Part shown: positions 50,750 to 60,581 of the stretch, one piece after another | Layout of the letters: every line of letters starts with the position of its first letter | Position numbering within the stretch: position 1 is the stretch's first letter | Assembly: GCF_011050415.1 (NCBI RefSeq) | Contig: NZ_DRFS01000002.1 | Coordinates: forward strand, 1 to 64,000 | Length of the DNA stretch: 64,000 nucleotides | Direction of reading: 5' to 3' | Origin: Halomonas sp. | GTDB taxonomy: Bacteria > Pseudomonadota > Gammaproteobacteria > Pseudomonadales > Halomonadaceae | Made by a program: the position numbers and the translations under genes | Notes under the pieces: generated by a model | The model's database searches: none | What the model saw: the letters and a program-made list of their open reading frames with translations, nothing else | What the model was told of the DNA's origin: nothing

Positions 50750-51871
50750 ATGGGCATCATTAAAGACGTTAAAGCTATTACCGTTAGTATTCCACTCGAT
50801 CACCCAACTAGCTTTTCTAGTCGGCAAGTATTAAAGCGTGATTATGCGCTGGTGGAGATCACCTCCGATAGCGGCCATGTAGGCATAGGATTCTGTTATG
50901 GAGGAAGCAATGCTGGCAGCTTAGTTACGCAGGCGGTGCGCGAATTGTTGCGTCCCTTGCTGCTGGGTCAAGAGACCTATCAGGTGGAAGGGCTATGGCA
51001 GAAAATGTATCAGGAAGCATTACTACATGGACGTACAGGATCTGTGATGCGTGCGATAAGTATTGTCGATACAGCGCTTTGGGACCATAACGCACGGGAG
51101 GTTGGACTGCCACTTTACAAGCTGCTTGGCGCTCATGCTTCGGATAGCGTACCGGCATACGCGAGTGGCGGCTATTACCTAGATGGAAAGAGCCCTGAGG
51201 ATCTGGCTGACGAGATGAAAGGCTATGTAGCTCAAGGCTTCAGGGCTGTGAAACTCAAGGTAGGGCGTGAAAGTCTTGCAAAGGAAGAGGCCCGCCTTGC
51301 TGCAGTGCGCGAAGCCGTTGGACCCGACATATTAGTGATGATGGATGCCAATAATGCATGGCGGGATTTGCCTTCAGCGCTGGCATTTATGCGTATGGCA
51401 GAACCCTATGACCCCTACTGGATTGAGGAGCCTTTTAGCCCTGATGACATCGATAACCATCGACGCCTGGCCCAGCGCACTTCGGTGCCAGTGGCGACAG
51501 GGGAAATAGAAGCAGGGCGCTGGCGCTTCAAAGACATATTGGATCAGGAAGCCGCCATGATTCTCCAAACGGACGCAGCGGTATGCGGTGGAATTACCGA
51601 GTTCCGGCGTATCACAGCCACTGCGTCAAGCTTTGGGGTCGATGTTTGCCCTCACTGGTTCCACGATCTTCATGTGCATTTAGTTGCATCATCACCCAAT
51701 ACTCCTTTTGTTGAGTATTTCGCAGACGATCAGGTGCTTAATTTTCGACGTTTGATTGATACCCAGCTGGTAGCAAAAGAAGGACGACTTTTATTGCCAA
51801 CCGCGCCGGGACTTGGATTCGGTTTCGATGCGAAAAGCGTTGCCCGTTATGCTGTCGATGAGTGGCAATAG
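50750..51871 (+). CDS. Mandelate racemase/muconate lactonizing enzyme family protein
   Basis: KLKVGRESLAKEEARLAAVREAVG, MMDANNAW, WIEEPFSPDD, HWFHDLHVHLVAS. Confidence 0.9.
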   Translation: MGIIKDVKAITVSIPLDHPTSFSSRQVLKRDYALVEITSDSGHVGIGFCYGGSNAGSLVTQAVRELLRPLLLGQETYQVEGLWQKMYQEALLHGRTGSVMRAISIVDTALWDHNAREVGLPLYKLLGAHASDSVPAYASGGYYLDGKSPEDLADEMKGYVAQGFRAVKLKVGRESLAKEEARLAAVREAVGPDILVMMDANNAWRDLPSALAFMRMAEPYDPYWIEEPFSPDDIDNHRRLAQRTSVPVATGEIEAGRWRFKDILDQEAAMILQTDAAVCGGITEFRRITATASSFGVDVCPHWFHDLHVHLVASSPNTPFVEYFADDQVLNFRRLIDTQLVAKEGRLLLPTAPGLGFGFDAKSVARYAVDEWQ

Positions 51872-51890
51872 CCAAGAGGAGAAGATCACC

Positions 51891-52811
51891 ATGAGCCAGA
51901 ATTCCCGGCAAGGGCAGGTATGGTCGCCCGTTATTACTCCCTTCAGTGCCGATTTATCCCCAGATGCCAAGCGTCTTTTCAACCACTGCCGTTGGCTGCT
52001 GGATCATGACGTAGGCTTGGCAATTTTTGGCACCAATTCCGAAGCTAGTTCGCTTACCGTGGCAGAAAAACGCCAGTTGATAGATCACCTCGCTGGTAAT
52101 GGCATTCCCACTGACCGACTGATGCCCGGCGTGGGGAGCTGTAGCATCGGTGATACGGTCGAGTTAACCCAACATGCTGTAGAGGCGGGCAGTCCAGGTG
52201 TACTAATGTTACCGCCCTTTTATTATAAGGGCGTCTCTGAGGAGGGACTGTTTCGCTACTTTTCTGAAGTGATTGAACGAGTTGCGTCCACCCGCTTAAA
52301 GGTTTACCTCTACCATATTCCACCGATTTCGCAGGTTCCCATTACTCTGGCTCTGGTTGAGCGATTGATATCACGTTATCCCAACACTATTGCAGGCCTC
52401 AAGGACAGCTCCGGGGAATGGGCCAATACTGCAGCTCTGATTAACGCTTTTGGTAAAGACCTAGATATTTACGCTGGCAGCGAGCATTTCCTTTTGGAAA
52501 CGTTGCGTACTGGGGGCGCGGGTTGTATCAGTGCAACAGCCAATGTGAACCCCGGCCCCATCGCGGCACTGGCACGGCATTGGCAAGATGACAGCGCAGC
52601 TCAACAACAAGCAGCACTCTCGACAATAAGAAAAGCGTTTGAAAGATTCCCGGTGATACCGGCACTTAAAGCGGCCACGGCCCATTACAGTGGTGACGAT
52701 GAGTGGTGTCGGCTACGACCGCCATTGGTGGAACTGACCGCCGGGCAACGCAGCGAACTGGAGAGTTCACTAAAGTCGCTAGGTTTCACTATGCCGGACT
52801 ACCCAGGTTAG
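51891..52811 (+). CDS. Dihydrodipicolinate synthase/KDG aldolase family protein
   Basis: SPVITPFSADLSPD, GTNSEASSLT, VYLYHIPPISQVPI, GLKDSSGEW (Schiff-base Lys). Confidence 0.9.
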   Translation: MSQNSRQGQVWSPVITPFSADLSPDAKRLFNHCRWLLDHDVGLAIFGTNSEASSLTVAEKRQLIDHLAGNGIPTDRLMPGVGSCSIGDTVELTQHAVEAGSPGVLMLPPFYYKGVSEEGLFRYFSEVIERVASTRLKVYLYHIPPISQVPITLALVERLISRYPNTIAGLKDSSGEWANTAALINAFGKDLDIYAGSEHFLLETLRTGGAGCISATANVNPGPIAALARHWQDDSAAQQQAALSTIRKAFERFPVIPALKAATAHYSGDDEWCRLRPPLVELTAGQRSELESSLKSLGFTMPDYPG

Positions 52812-52884
52812 CCCTAGCCTGATACCCCATGATGTAACGGCTATTAGGCTGTTAAAGCGGCTACACCCGACCGAGAGTGCAATC

Positions 52885-54438
52885 ATGAACACTTTTTTTA
52901 AACAAGGCGGCAATCCCCCGGCGGCGACTATTCGTTTGCATCCACACGATAACGTCGTTGTGGCTAGACGTGATATTCCAGAAGATACCTGGGTGGAAAC
53001 GGAAGACATCACCAGCCGCACCAATGTGCCCGCTGGCTATAAGCTGGCGACGCGCCGGATTCATCAAGGGGAGCCCGTCCTCAAGTACAGCGTAACGATT
53101 GGTTTTGCCGCCAGTGATATAGAAGCTGGAGACCTGGTGCATAGCCATAATGTTGCCTTCGAGGAGTTTGATAGAGACTACCGCCACGCCGAAGATTTTG
53201 TCCCGGTAACGCCTCTCCCCGCAGATCAGGTGGCTACTTTCGAAGGGTTTGTGCGTGACAATGGTCAGGTTGGCACACGTAATTACATCGCCATCCTGTC
53301 GACGGTCAACTGTTCTGCAACGGTGGTTCGTAAGGTGGCTGACTGGTTTACCGAAGAGCGTATGGTTGACTATCCCAATGTCGATGGGGTGGTGGCCTTT
53401 CCCCACTCACTGGGGTGTGGAATGGAGATGTCCGGCGAGCCGATGGCGTTACTGCAACGTACTATGGCGGGATATGCACGGCACGCAAACTTTGCCGCCG
53501 TGTTGGTCGTGGGCTTAGGTTGTGAGCGCAATCAGCTTGATGGGCTAATGGAAGAGCAAGGGTTGAATGCTGGCAGACGGCTTAAAACTTTTACTATGCA
53601 AGCCATGGGCGGAACCGCTAAAACCATCGCGGCATGCATTGATGCAGTTAGAGAACTATTGCCTGAAGCTAATGATGTGCGTCGGCAGCCTGTTTCCGCC
53701 GCGCATCTTACTGTTGGCCTACAGTGTGGGGGTTCCGATGGTTTTTCATCAATCACTGCTAATCCGGCATTGGGGCGGGCCGTCGATTTGCTGGCGCGTC
53801 ATGGAGGAACCGCCATTTTATCAGAAACTCCTGAAATCTATGGTGTAGAGCATACTTTGACCCGCCGTGCTGCCAGCCGGGAGGTGGGCGAGAAGCTGAT
53901 AGAGCGGGTGCTGTGGTGGAAGAACGACTATTCAGTTGGTAGGGATGTGCAAATTAATGGCAAGGTCAGTCCAGGCAATCAGGTGGGGGGCTTGGCCAAT
54001 ATTTTCGAGAAGTCATTAGGTTCATCCATGAAGGGGGGGACAGGGCCCTTAATGGATGTATATCGTTACGCAGAACCAGTGACTGCCAAGGGCCTAGTGT
54101 TTATGGATACACCTGGCTATGACCCGGTTTCCATTACCGGGCAAATTGCGGGCGGAGCCAATCTGATTGCTTTTACGACAGGGAGGGGTTCCATGTTTGG
54201 TGCCAAACCAGCCCCTAGCATTAAATTGGCAACCAACACACCTATGTATGAGCGACTAAGCGATGACATGGATTTTAATTGCGGAGCCTTGCTGGACGGG
54301 GACTGCGATATGGAAGAGATGGCACAGCGTATCTTCGAGCTAATGCTGGCTACGGCCTCGGGCCAGCGTTCCAGAAGTGAAGCACTGGGACTGGGGGATA
54401 ATGAATTTGTGCCCTGGCATATTGGCATAATGAGCTAG
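52885..54438 (+). CDS. UxaA-family altronate/galactarate-type dehydratase
   Basis: N-terminal SAF domain; GFVRDNGQVGTRNYIAILSTVNCSATV; GLQCGGSDGFSSITANPALG. Confidence 0.92.
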   Translation: MNTFFKQGGNPPAATIRLHPHDNVVVARRDIPEDTWVETEDITSRTNVPAGYKLATRRIHQGEPVLKYSVTIGFAASDIEAGDLVHSHNVAFEEFDRDYRHAEDFVPVTPLPADQVATFEGFVRDNGQVGTRNYIAILSTVNCSATVVRKVADWFTEERMVDYPNVDGVVAFPHSLGCGMEMSGEPMALLQRTMAGYARHANFAAVLVVGLGCERNQLDGLMEEQGLNAGRRLKTFTMQAMGGTAKTIAACIDAVRELLPEANDVRRQPVSAAHLTVGLQCGGSDGFSSITANPALGRAVDLLARHGGTAILSETPEIYGVEHTLTRRAASREVGEKLIERVLWWKNDYSVGRDVQINGKVSPGNQVGGLANIFEKSLGSSMKGGTGPLMDVYRYAEPVTAKGLVFMDTPGYDPVSITGQIAGGANLIAFTTGRGSMFGAKPAPSIKLATNTPMYERLSDDMDFNCGALLDGDCDMEEMAQRIFELMLATASGQRSRSEALGLGDNEFVPWHIGIMS

Positions 54439-54445
54439 GAGGTCA

Positions 54446-55423
54446 GTGATGAAAAAGCGAGTAGTAGCCGTACGTCGACTGCATGCTGAACATCTCGACC
54501 AGCTTAAGCAGGAGTGTCAAGTCGATTATTTTCCCGAGCTTAATCATAGCAACATGGATGATTTTCTCTCGTCAATGGCGCAGGCTCACGGCCTGATTGG
54601 TGGCAAATTGGCTATTGATGAAGGGCTTTTGGAGCGATCGCCTCACCTGGAAGTAGTGGCTACTATTTCGGTGGGCTATGACAACTTTCCGGTTGAAGTC
54701 ATGACGCAAAAAGGCATTGCGCTGTGCAATACCCCAGATGTACTTACCGAAACCACGGCGGATACCGGCTTTGCATTGATCATGGCAGCATCACGGCGTG
54801 TGGCGGAGCTGGATCGCTGGGTACGGGAGGGGCAGTGGCGTGCTCATATCGGTGAGCCACAATTCGGTTGCGATGTGCATGGTAAAACGCTGGGGATTAT
54901 CGGCTTGGGACGTATCGGGGCTGCAGTCGCGCGACGTGGGGCATTGGGGTTTGGTATGCCTGTTCTCTACAGTCATTCATCCCCGAAGCCGCATCTTGAA
55001 ACGACGCTGGGGGCAAAGCGGTGTTCGATGGATAGCCTGCTTGAGCAGTCTGATGTCGTGTGCGTCACGGTTCCCCTCACCCGCGATACCTACCATTTGA
55101 TTGGTCTCGATGCCTTTAAGGCCATGAAACCTTCAGGCATTTTCGTTAATATCTCGCGCGGGGCCGTGGTGGATGAAAAGGCATTGATCACAGCGCTACA
55201 GGCTAATGAGATCGCTGGAGCCGGGTTGGATGTTTTCGAGCTGGAACCGCTACCGAGTGATTCGCCCCTTATGACCATGCCCCAGGTGGTAATACTGCCA
55301 CATATTGGTTCTGCAACGCATGAAACTCGTGCGGCTATGGCCCAGTTGGCCGTGGATAATTTGTTGACTGCACTACGTGGTGAGCGCCCCGCTAATCTGG
55401 CTAACTCCCAGGTATGGGTGTAG
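54446..55423 (+). CDS. D-2-hydroxyacid dehydrogenase (GhrB-like)
   Basis: GKTLGIIGLGRIGAAVARRG; MKPSGIFVNISRGAVVDEKALI; LDVFELEPLPSDSPL. Confidence 0.9.
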   Translation: MMKKRVVAVRRLHAEHLDQLKQECQVDYFPELNHSNMDDFLSSMAQAHGLIGGKLAIDEGLLERSPHLEVVATISVGYDNFPVEVMTQKGIALCNTPDVLTETTADTGFALIMAASRRVAELDRWVREGQWRAHIGEPQFGCDVHGKTLGIIGLGRIGAAVARRGALGFGMPVLYSHSSPKPHLETTLGAKRCSMDSLLEQSDVVCVTVPLTRDTYHLIGLDAFKAMKPSGIFVNISRGAVVDEKALITALQANEIAGAGLDVFELEPLPSDSPLMTMPQVVILPHIGSATHETRAAMAQLAVDNLLTALRGERPANLANSQVWV

Positions 55424-55477
55424 CAGTTCTGGATAGCATTGCTTAGCTATCCAGCTAAGGGGTGTCTAGATTAAGAG

Positions 55478-55514
55478 TGGCACACCCCTTGTGCTTCAGG
55501 GTGTGCCATTTTTT
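55478..55514 (+). terminator. Terminator at end of acid-sugar operon
   Basis: TGGCACACCC...GGGTGTGCCA followed by TTTTTT. Confidence 0.8.
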
Positions 55515-56586
55515 ACTTCGCCAACCTAGCCGCAATCGCCTTGCCCAAACTTTCCGTCGTACCTTGTCCGCCTACATCGCGGGTAAGTACTTGGCTGTCG
55601 CCTTCGCTCAGCACTTCCTCAATAGCGGTTACGATCGCATCACCTGCTTCTTTGTAGCCAAGATGCTCCAGCATCATCGCGCCCGACCAGATCTGGCCGA
55701 TGGGGTTGGCGATGCCTTTACCGGCGATATCCGGTGCGCTGCCGTGAACCGGCTCGAATAGGCTAGGGAAGTTGCCTTCTGGGTTGATGTTGGCGGAAGG
55801 CGCAATACCGATAGTGCCGGTGCAGGCGGGGCCTAAGTCGGAAAGGATGTCGCCGAACAAGTTGCTGCCCACGACTACATCGAACCAATCTGGGTGAAGT
55901 ACGAAATTGGCAGTGAGGATATCGATATGGAATTTATCTACTGCGATCTCAGGGTAGCCTTTAGCCATTTCGACCACGCGCTCATCCCAATACGGCATGG
56001 TGATGGAAATGCCGTTTGATTTAGTCGCAGACGTCAGCTTTTTGCGCGGGCGGGTTTGGGCTAGCTCAAAGGCGTACTTCAGCACCCGGTCAACGCCGGT
56101 GCGGGTCATAACCGTGTCTTGAATCACCACTTCACGGTCGGTGCCTTCAAACATTTTGCCGCCAACGCTTGAGTACTCACCTTCGGTGTTTTCACGCACC
56201 ACGTAAAAATCGATATCGCCGGGTTCGCGGCCTGCTAGGGGGCTTTTGATGCCTGGCATTAGTTTGCAGGGGCGCAGGTTAATATACTGATCAAAGCGGC
56301 GACGGAACTGAAGCAGTGAGCCCCACAGGGAAATATGGTCGGGCACTTTATCGGGCCAACCCACTGCACCGTAAAACAGTGCATCAAAATCTTTTAACTG
56401 TTCGAACCAGTCATCGGGCAGCATTTTGCCGTGTTCTAGATAGTAGTCGCAGCTACCAAACTCAAAGGTGGTGAACTCAAGGTCAATATTGAAGCGCTTA
56501 GCCGTGGCCTCAAGGGCGCGAACACCTTCGGGCATCACTTCGGTGCCGATGCCGTCGCCGGCGATAATGGCAATACGATGGGTCAT
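55513..56586 (-). CDS. Tartrate/D-malate dehydrogenase (isocitrate/isopropylmalate dehydrogenase family)
   Basis: IAIIAGDGIGTEVMPEGVRALEA; VVRENTEGEYSSVGG; GTIGIAPSANINPEGNFPSLFEPVHGSAPDIAGKGIANP. Confidence 0.9.
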   Translation of the reverse strand: MTHRIAIIAGDGIGTEVMPEGVRALEATAKRFNIDLEFTTFEFGSCDYYLEHGKMLPDDWFEQLKDFDALFYGAVGWPDKVPDHISLWGSLLQFRRRFDQYINLRPCKLMPGIKSPLAGREPGDIDFYVVRENTEGEYSSVGGKMFEGTDREVVIQDTVMTRTGVDRVLKYAFELAQTRPRKKLTSATKSNGISITMPYWDERVVEMAKGYPEIAVDKFHIDILTANFVLHPDWFDVVVGSNLFGDILSDLGPACTGTIGIAPSANINPEGNFPSLFEPVHGSAPDIAGKGIANPIGQIWSGAMMLEHLGYKEAGDAIVTAIEEVLSEGDSQVLTRDVGGQGTTESLGKAIAARLAK

Positions 56587-56748
56587 AGAGACTCCTTATC
56601 TTGTTAGTTATGACAACTGAGTTATTAACCGCTTGATCTGACGTCTACTACCGATACTGAATAGAGTGTAGCGGCTATTTTGCGAAAGATAATCAGGCTA
56701 CTATTCAATCTATTGTTGCTTAAAAGTGAAGAGTGGCTGAGGTATGGC

Positions 56749-57672
56749 ATGGCACACCTGGATGATTTAGCGTTTTTTCAGCACTTAGCCCGGGCGGGCA
56801 GTTTAACGGCGACGGCCCGTGAACTGGGGCTTTCGCTATCGGCAGTGAGTAAGCGACTCAAGCTTTTGGAAGCGCGCTTGGGCGTAGAGCTAGCCGCGCG
56901 TACCACGCGGCGTTTAACGCTTACCGCTGAAGGTGAGCGCTATTTTGCTCGCGGCGCGCTGATTTTGGACGAGCTGGATGAGCTAGAAAATTCATTGGGT
57001 GAAAAAGCCAACCAAGCGCTTAGTGGCCGGTTGCGGGTGAACGCTACGTTTGGATTTGGCCGCCGCCATATTGCGCCGCTGCTGTCGCACTTTTGTGCCG
57101 AACACCCTGAGGTGGAGGGTTGGTTAGAGCTGACTAATTTCCCCCTTAACTTGAGCGATCATGGTTTCGATATCGGTATTCGGGTGGGTGAGCCATCTGA
57201 GTCACGGTTGGTCGCACGGCGTATTTTGGCCAACCGGCGCGTGCTATGTGCATCTCCGGCTTATATTGCTCAAGCGCCAGCTCTCAAAGTGCCGGCTGAT
57301 TTGCTGCAGCACGCCTGCCTGGTCATTCGCGAAAACGACAGTGATTTTCCACTCTGGCGTTTTGAGCAAAGCGACCAGCCAACTAAAATACAGTCTGTAA
57401 AAGTGAGTGGCCGGTTGGCCAGCAACGATGGCGAAGTGATCACCCGCTTGGCGTTAGATGGCCATGGGGTGATGCTGCGTTCCTGGTGGGATGTTAACGA
57501 GCATCTTGCCAGCGGTGCTCTGGTGGCTTTATTACCCGGCTGGCAAGGCGTACGGGCAGATTTTTATGCGGTATATGAGCAGCGCCGCCATGTGCCCGCC
57601 CGGCTGCGCGCTTTTATAGACTATGTACAGCGTGAGATGGCGGGGCGGGTGTCAGTGTTGCCTGAAAGCTGA
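56749..57672 (+). CDS. LysR-family transcriptional regulator
   Basis: LAFFQHLARAGSLTATARELGLSLSAVSKRLKLLEARLGVEL. Confidence 0.92.
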   Translation: MAHLDDLAFFQHLARAGSLTATARELGLSLSAVSKRLKLLEARLGVELAARTTRRLTLTAEGERYFARGALILDELDELENSLGEKANQALSGRLRVNATFGFGRRHIAPLLSHFCAEHPEVEGWLELTNFPLNLSDHGFDIGIRVGEPSESRLVARRILANRRVLCASPAYIAQAPALKVPADLLQHACLVIRENDSDFPLWRFEQSDQPTKIQSVKVSGRLASNDGEVITRLALDGHGVMLRSWWDVNEHLASGALVALLPGWQGVRADFYAVYEQRRHVPARLRAFIDYVQREMAGRVSVLPES

Positions 57673-57693
57673 TGGGCGACGCATAATCGACTA

Positions 57694-58227
57694 TCAGCTA
57701 GGACACTCATCTCCCTGGGTAACGTCTATGAGTTCATCAATGGGGAAATCTAGTTCAGCGGCCCGCTGACGAAGGCGGCTTTCGGTTGCGCTATCCATCT
57801 CCGGCGTGCGTGAAAGTATCCACAGGTAGTCGCGGTTAGGGCCTGCTACTAATGCCCACTGGTAGTCATCATCTAGTTCAAGCACGTTATAGCCGCCATA
57901 GAAGGGGCCAAAAAAGCTCACTTTCAAACGCCCGACGCTTTCATCGTCAATGAAGTAGGCGCGGCCTTCGGCTTCATCCCACTCTTGCTCCTCCAGGTTA
58001 TAGCCCCGGTTGATAACCCTCACGCCGTCGTCATCACGCAGGCTGTAGTCAGCTGTGACACAATCCAGACCGCGCTCAAAAGAGTGGTCTAAGCGGGCAA
58101 TTTCATACCACTGGCCTAAGTAGCGGTCTAGTTCGAATCCAGTGACGGGCTGAGTGCCTTCTGGAATACCGGTACATCCTGTCAGTAGTGCCACACTAAC
58201 TAAGCTGCTTCCTGTCAGAGTTTTCAA
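57694..58227 (-). CDS. blc: Outer-membrane lipocalin
   Basis: Lipobox LLTGC; DRYLGQWYEIARLDHSFERGLDCVTADYSLR. Confidence 0.92.
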   Translation of the reverse strand: MKTLTGSSLVSVALLTGCTGIPEGTQPVTGFELDRYLGQWYEIARLDHSFERGLDCVTADYSLRDDDGVRVINRGYNLEEQEWDEAEGRAYFIDDESVGRLKVSFFGPFYGGYNVLELDDDYQWALVAGPNRDYLWILSRTPEMDSATESRLRQRAAELDFPIDELIDVTQGDECPS

Positions 58228-59018
58228 TGGGGGCTCTCCTTGTCGGTGAATCTTTTCAGTGGCTGTTGATTAAAATAGCGGCACAGCAGGTCGTAAAGCT
58301 CTGGATAAGCATCATTTAAAGTAACGGGGTCACTAAAAAATAGCTCACAGCAAACGGCATAGCACTCGCCGGGGTGGCTGGCCGCGTAATCATCAATGGG
58401 CGTTACTTCTCCCCGCCTAAGGCGGTTAGTCAGGTCATTCCAGACACCGCTAAACACGCGGTGCCACTCACTTGGGCTGATTTCCCGTGGCAGTGGCGGG
58501 AAACCATCAGTATCGATGGAATTGCCCATGTCGAGTTTATGGGCAAGTTCGTGAATGAGTACGTTGTAACCGTTAAAACCGCCGCTCTTCATAAGGTCGG
58601 TAAACGAGAGGATGACCGGCCCTTGGTAAGACGTTTCCCCGGCAAGTGTGTTGCTATATAGATGAACCACGCCCGTTTCATCCACTTCTTCCATCTGGCG
58701 ACTGAACCCATCGGGTAGAATGAGTATCTCATGCACGTTGGTGAAGGCTTCTAGATGCTCGGCTTCTGTCCAGCCTAGGGTTAGCAGGCAGGCTTGTCCG
58801 GCCAGTACCATCTGAGCGGCAAGATCAAAGGGGGTATCGCGAAGATCTGCATGCAGGGTAATACGTTTATGGTTTAAAAAGTGCCATGCCCGCTGGCCCA
58901 GACGTTCGGCGTCGGTCTCATTTAAGGTGGCAAGCAAGGCAACGCGTGCTTGGGCTGCCCGCCATTCAGTAGCAGGTAGCGTTTGCGCAGTGAATCGATC
59001 AAACCAGCGGTGAATCAT
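58224..59018 (-). CDS. mtfA: Zinc-dependent peptidase, MtfA family (M90)
   Basis: NVLIHELAHKLDMGNSIDTDGFPPLP (HExxH); overlaps blc by 4 nt. Confidence 0.9.
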   Translation of the reverse strand: MIHRWFDRFTAQTLPATEWRAAQARVALLATLNETDAERLGQRAWHFLNHKRITLHADLRDTPFDLAAQMVLAGQACLLTLGWTEAEHLEAFTNVHEILILPDGFSRQMEEVDETGVVHLYSNTLAGETSYQGPVILSFTDLMKSGGFNGYNVLIHELAHKLDMGNSIDTDGFPPLPREISPSEWHRVFSGVWNDLTNRLRRGEVTPIDDYAASHPGECYAVCCELFFSDPVTLNDAYPELYDLLCRYFNQQPLKRFTDKESPH

Positions 59019-59137
59019 TGGCTATCGGCTACTTTTAATGGTGTTGAATTGCGAACAGTTGAATGTCGTTATTTTGCCACACAACAAGAGCACGCTGGTG
59101 ATGACGTGCCTCATACAGTGAAAACAACGGAGTGTTT

Positions 59138-59566
59138 ATGTGGTATCAACAGGAAATCCATTTACCGGAATTATCTCGCGGCTTTCACCTGATTACCGAT
59201 GATATAGCACGAGCGCTGCCATGCTTAAGCGATTGTCACATTGGTATGCTGCATTTACAGCTGATGCATACTTCCGCCTCGTTAACGTTGAACGAAAACA
59301 CCGACCCGGACGTGCGTCATGACTTAGACGCATTTGTGCGTCGGCTAGTGCCTGAAGAGTTACCTTATTTTCGCCATACGTTAGAAGGGCCTGACGATAT
59401 GCCCGCCCACGTGGCTGCCAGCCTGATGGGAACGCAACTGACATTGGCAGTGCGGGATGGCCGTTTAGCATTGGGTACTTGGCAGGGGATATGGCTGGGA
59501 GAGCACCGCGACCAAGGAGGGCCGCGGCGGATATTGGCCACATTAAATGGCTGTGAAGCAACCTGA
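59138..59566 (+). CDS. yjbQ: YjbQ/UPF0047 family protein
   Basis: GMLHLQLMHTSASLTLNENTDPDVRHDL; HVAASLMGTQLTLAVRDGRLALGTWQGIWLGEHRDQGGPRRI. Confidence 0.92.
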   Translation: MWYQQEIHLPELSRGFHLITDDIARALPCLSDCHIGMLHLQLMHTSASLTLNENTDPDVRHDLDAFVRRLVPEELPYFRHTLEGPDDMPAHVAASLMGTQLTLAVRDGRLALGTWQGIWLGEHRDQGGPRRILATLNGCEAT

Positions 59567-59578
59567 TGTCGGTGAAGC

Positions 59579-60517
59579 TTACAGATTAAAGCGCTCTTCA
59601 ATCACTGGCCATGCGGGGTCGCCGTCTGTGGTAGTGACGTCGGCTAGCATTGCTTCGATACGCTCAGAATGGTCGTTGATCCACTGTTCGGCGACCTCGC
59701 TAAGGTCACGCTCTTCCTGGCCAAACGCCTGAATCATCCAGCTCTGCTCTTCTGCGGTGAAAGTGAACTGTTCAAAGAGCGTCACCACATTGGGGTTGGC
59801 GTCCGCATAGTCGCTGCGTAATAGCGTTAGCACGTCGCTTTCGCCGTTATTTTCACCGAATAAATTCTCAGGATCATCCAGATAGCGCATCGGTAATTCA
59901 AGGTTCATCCAATGGGGCGTCCAGCCGACCCAAACGATGGCCTCTTCACGGGAAATTGCATCACGTGCAGCCGACAACATACCGACTTCACTGGTATCGA
60001 CCAGCCGCCAGTCACCTAGCCCCCAGGTGTCGTTATCAATCGCATCATGCAGAATCTCACTGGCGGCAGAGCCTGCACCAAAGCCATGAATTTGGCCATT
60101 GAACTGGTCACGATGTTCATCCAGGTCGGCAAAACTCTGAATGCCGTTCTCATACAGATATTCCGGCACCGCCAGAGTCATTTGCGCCCCATCGACGTTA
60201 TTGGCGACATCAATCAACACACCCGACTCCTTACGCGGATTAAACATCTCGCGTTGCGCAGGTAGCCAAGCGCCTAGGAAGGCGTCGATATCGCCACTTT
60301 CGATCCCTTGATAAATGACTTGTAGGCCAATTTCGTGAGTGCTGGTTTCGTAACCCAGTGGGTTCAATAGCTTTTCAGCAATGGCGGTTTTTACCGTAAT
60401 GCCGGGCCAGGCGGGCACTCCGAAGTCGAGGGTTTGGTCGTCAGCGTGCGCCGCCGAGACGAATAACGCGGCGGTGGCGAAGGCAATGCCTGAGGCGAGA
60501 GGTTTAAGGTGTGTCAT
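59579..60517 (-). CDS. Glycine betaine/choline/carnitine-type ABC substrate-binding protein (OpuAC/ProX family)
   Basis: DFGVPAWPGITVKTAIAEKLL; EEAIVWVGWTPHWMNLELPMRYLDDP. Confidence 0.88.
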   Translation of the reverse strand: MTHLKPLASGIAFATAALFVSAAHADDQTLDFGVPAWPGITVKTAIAEKLLNPLGYETSTHEIGLQVIYQGIESGDIDAFLGAWLPAQREMFNPRKESGVLIDVANNVDGAQMTLAVPEYLYENGIQSFADLDEHRDQFNGQIHGFGAGSAASEILHDAIDNDTWGLGDWRLVDTSEVGMLSAARDAISREEAIVWVGWTPHWMNLELPMRYLDDPENLFGENNGESDVLTLLRSDYADANPNVVTLFEQFTFTAEEQSWMIQAFGQEERDLSEVAEQWINDHSERIEAMLADVTTTDGDPAWPVIEERFNL

Positions 60518-60581
60518 AGGATCTCCTTGCTAGGTTTTTGTCCGATAGGTGTTGTTGTTAAACAGTTATTATGGAATACCG

